Shown here: positions 51,439 to 51,872 of the stretch, piece by piece
Numbering within the stretch: the first letter of the stretch is position 1
Layout of the letters: each line of letters starts with the position of its first letter
Assembly (NCBI GenBank): GCA_021798915.1
Contig: JAJZBM010000020.1
Span: 1-51,872 of the forward strand
DNA: 51,872 bases
From: Pseudomonadota bacterium
GTDB lineage: Bacteria; Pseudomonadota; Alphaproteobacteria; Acetobacterales; Acetobacteraceae
Reading direction: 5' to 3'
The notes under the pieces: model-generated
What the model saw: the letters and a program-made list of their open reading frames with translations, nothing else
The model's database searches: none
Told to the model about the DNA's origin: nothing
Program-made: the position numbers and the translations under genes

Positions 51439-51872
51439 ATGAGGCGGCGCGGCTGGAACCCGGATGTCTTTTCCCCGATGCGGGCCGGCGATGGCTGGCT
51501 GGTCCGCGTCAAGCCCCCCGAGCAGCGCCTCGACGCCGCGACCGCGCGGCGCCTGGCCGGCATGGCGACGCGCTGGGGCAGCGGGGCGATCGAGATCACT
51601 ACCCGCGCCAGCCTGCAGATCCGCGGCGTGAGCGAGGCCGCCTTCTCCGATCTTGCCGCCGCCATGCGCGAGGCTGGTCTGGCCAGCGACGATCCGGCGC
51701 TGGAGCAGCGGCGCAACATCCTGGTCTCGCCGCTCGCCGGCGATGACCCGACGATCGCCGGCGATCCGCTGGCGCTCGCCCGCGCCTTCGCCCAACGCCT
51801 CGCCGATCCTGCTTGTGCCACTCTGTCGCAGAAATTCTCGGCGCTCATCGATGGCGGCGGCGTGCTGCCGCT
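51439..51872 (+). CDS. cobG: Precorrin-3B synthase CobG, 5' part, cut by window end
   Basis: The open frame runs off the window with no stop. The 144 visible residues resemble the ferredoxin-like N-terminal domain of nitrite/sulfite-reductase-type CobG: FSPMRAGDGWLVRVKPPEQRL, EITTRASLQIRGVSE, NILVSPLAGDDP, and LSQKFSALIDGGGVLPL. CobG contracts the corrin ring in the oxygen-dependent cobalamin pathway. The siroheme and Fe-S cysteines would lie in the missing part. An in-frame GTG at 51391 is an alternative start, as no strong ribosome site precedes ATG 51439. Confidence 0.8.
   Translation, partial: MRRRGWNPDVFSPMRAGDGWLVRVKPPEQRLDAATARRLAGMATRWGSGAIEITTRASLQIRGVSEAAFSDLAAAMREAGLASDDPALEQRRNILVSPLAGDDPTIAGDPLALARAFAQRLADPACATLSQKFSALIDGGGVLP

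Overview
This is a GC-rich window of alphaproteobacterial chromosome with dense, tightly coupled operons. The gene set fits the order Rhodospirillales, probably an Acetobacteraceae-like, motile, aerobic and at least partly methylotrophic bacterium. The points for this are Fae with methanopterin-pathway neighbours, a Caulobacter-style fliF-fliG-fliH-fliN-flbD order, an aa3-type oxidase cluster with CoxF, and a HemY with a C-terminal zinc ribbon. Genus cannot be decided from the sequence alone. I see no insertion sequence, prophage, integrase or CRISPR array; this looks like core genome.

Layout. 1-75: tRNA-Thr(CGU), minus. 165-2493: a C1 operon on minus (ATP-grasp, CitG-like protein, formaldehyde-activating enzyme Fae) ending in a hairpin terminator, with a cytochrome b561 gene diverging from it. 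3298-14355: the most striking block. A membrane-permease/histidine-kinase fusion and a LuxR-type response regulator (minus) diverge from a UrtABCDE/FmdDEF-type ABC importer, formamidase FmdA and zinc-ribbon FmdB (plus). The divergent gap carries nested perfect inverted repeats. 14452-17562: acetoin-dehydrogenase-like E1 alpha, E1 beta and lipoyl-hydrolase E2 (minus). 17764-21788: RidA, a secreted CHAP-domain protein, ETF-ubiquinone oxidoreductase (minus) and a uracil-DNA glycosylase. 21856-29067 (minus): the cytochrome c oxidase cluster ctaC-ctaD-ctaB-coxF-ctaE-DUF983-SURF1 followed by an M32 carboxypeptidase. The 50-codon coxF is present, but no ctaG is found where one is commonly located. 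29182-39112 (minus): flagellar operon fliF-fliG-fliH-fliN-flbD-flhA-flhF-flhG plus an SGNH-hydrolase-like gene. 39267-43399 (minus): haem genes hemC-hemD-HemX-like-HemY-like. 43443-46338 (plus): tsaD-rlmJ-gpsA. 46480-49206 (minus): iron-dependent alcohol dehydrogenase and class II aldolase, then a PCMT-family methyltransferase. 49405-49478: tRNA-Cys. 49638-51872 (plus): host-attachment-family protein, Hsp20 and an unknown protein behind an FNR/FixK-type box, then a CobG cut by the window end.

How the parts work together. The amide block reads as a complete uptake-and-hydrolysis route. The ABC importer brings in formamide, another short amide or urea, and FmdA releases ammonia and formate. A transporter-fused two-component system transcribed away from the importer is the obvious candidate regulator. 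The Fae operon would feed formaldehyde into the tetrahydromethanopterin branch of C1 oxidation, although the other enzymes of that branch (for example Mch) are not in the window. The oxidase, haem and ETF-QO genes serve aerobic respiration. Three convergent gene junctions carry related A/T-rich hairpin elements that look like a dispersed family of bidirectional terminators.
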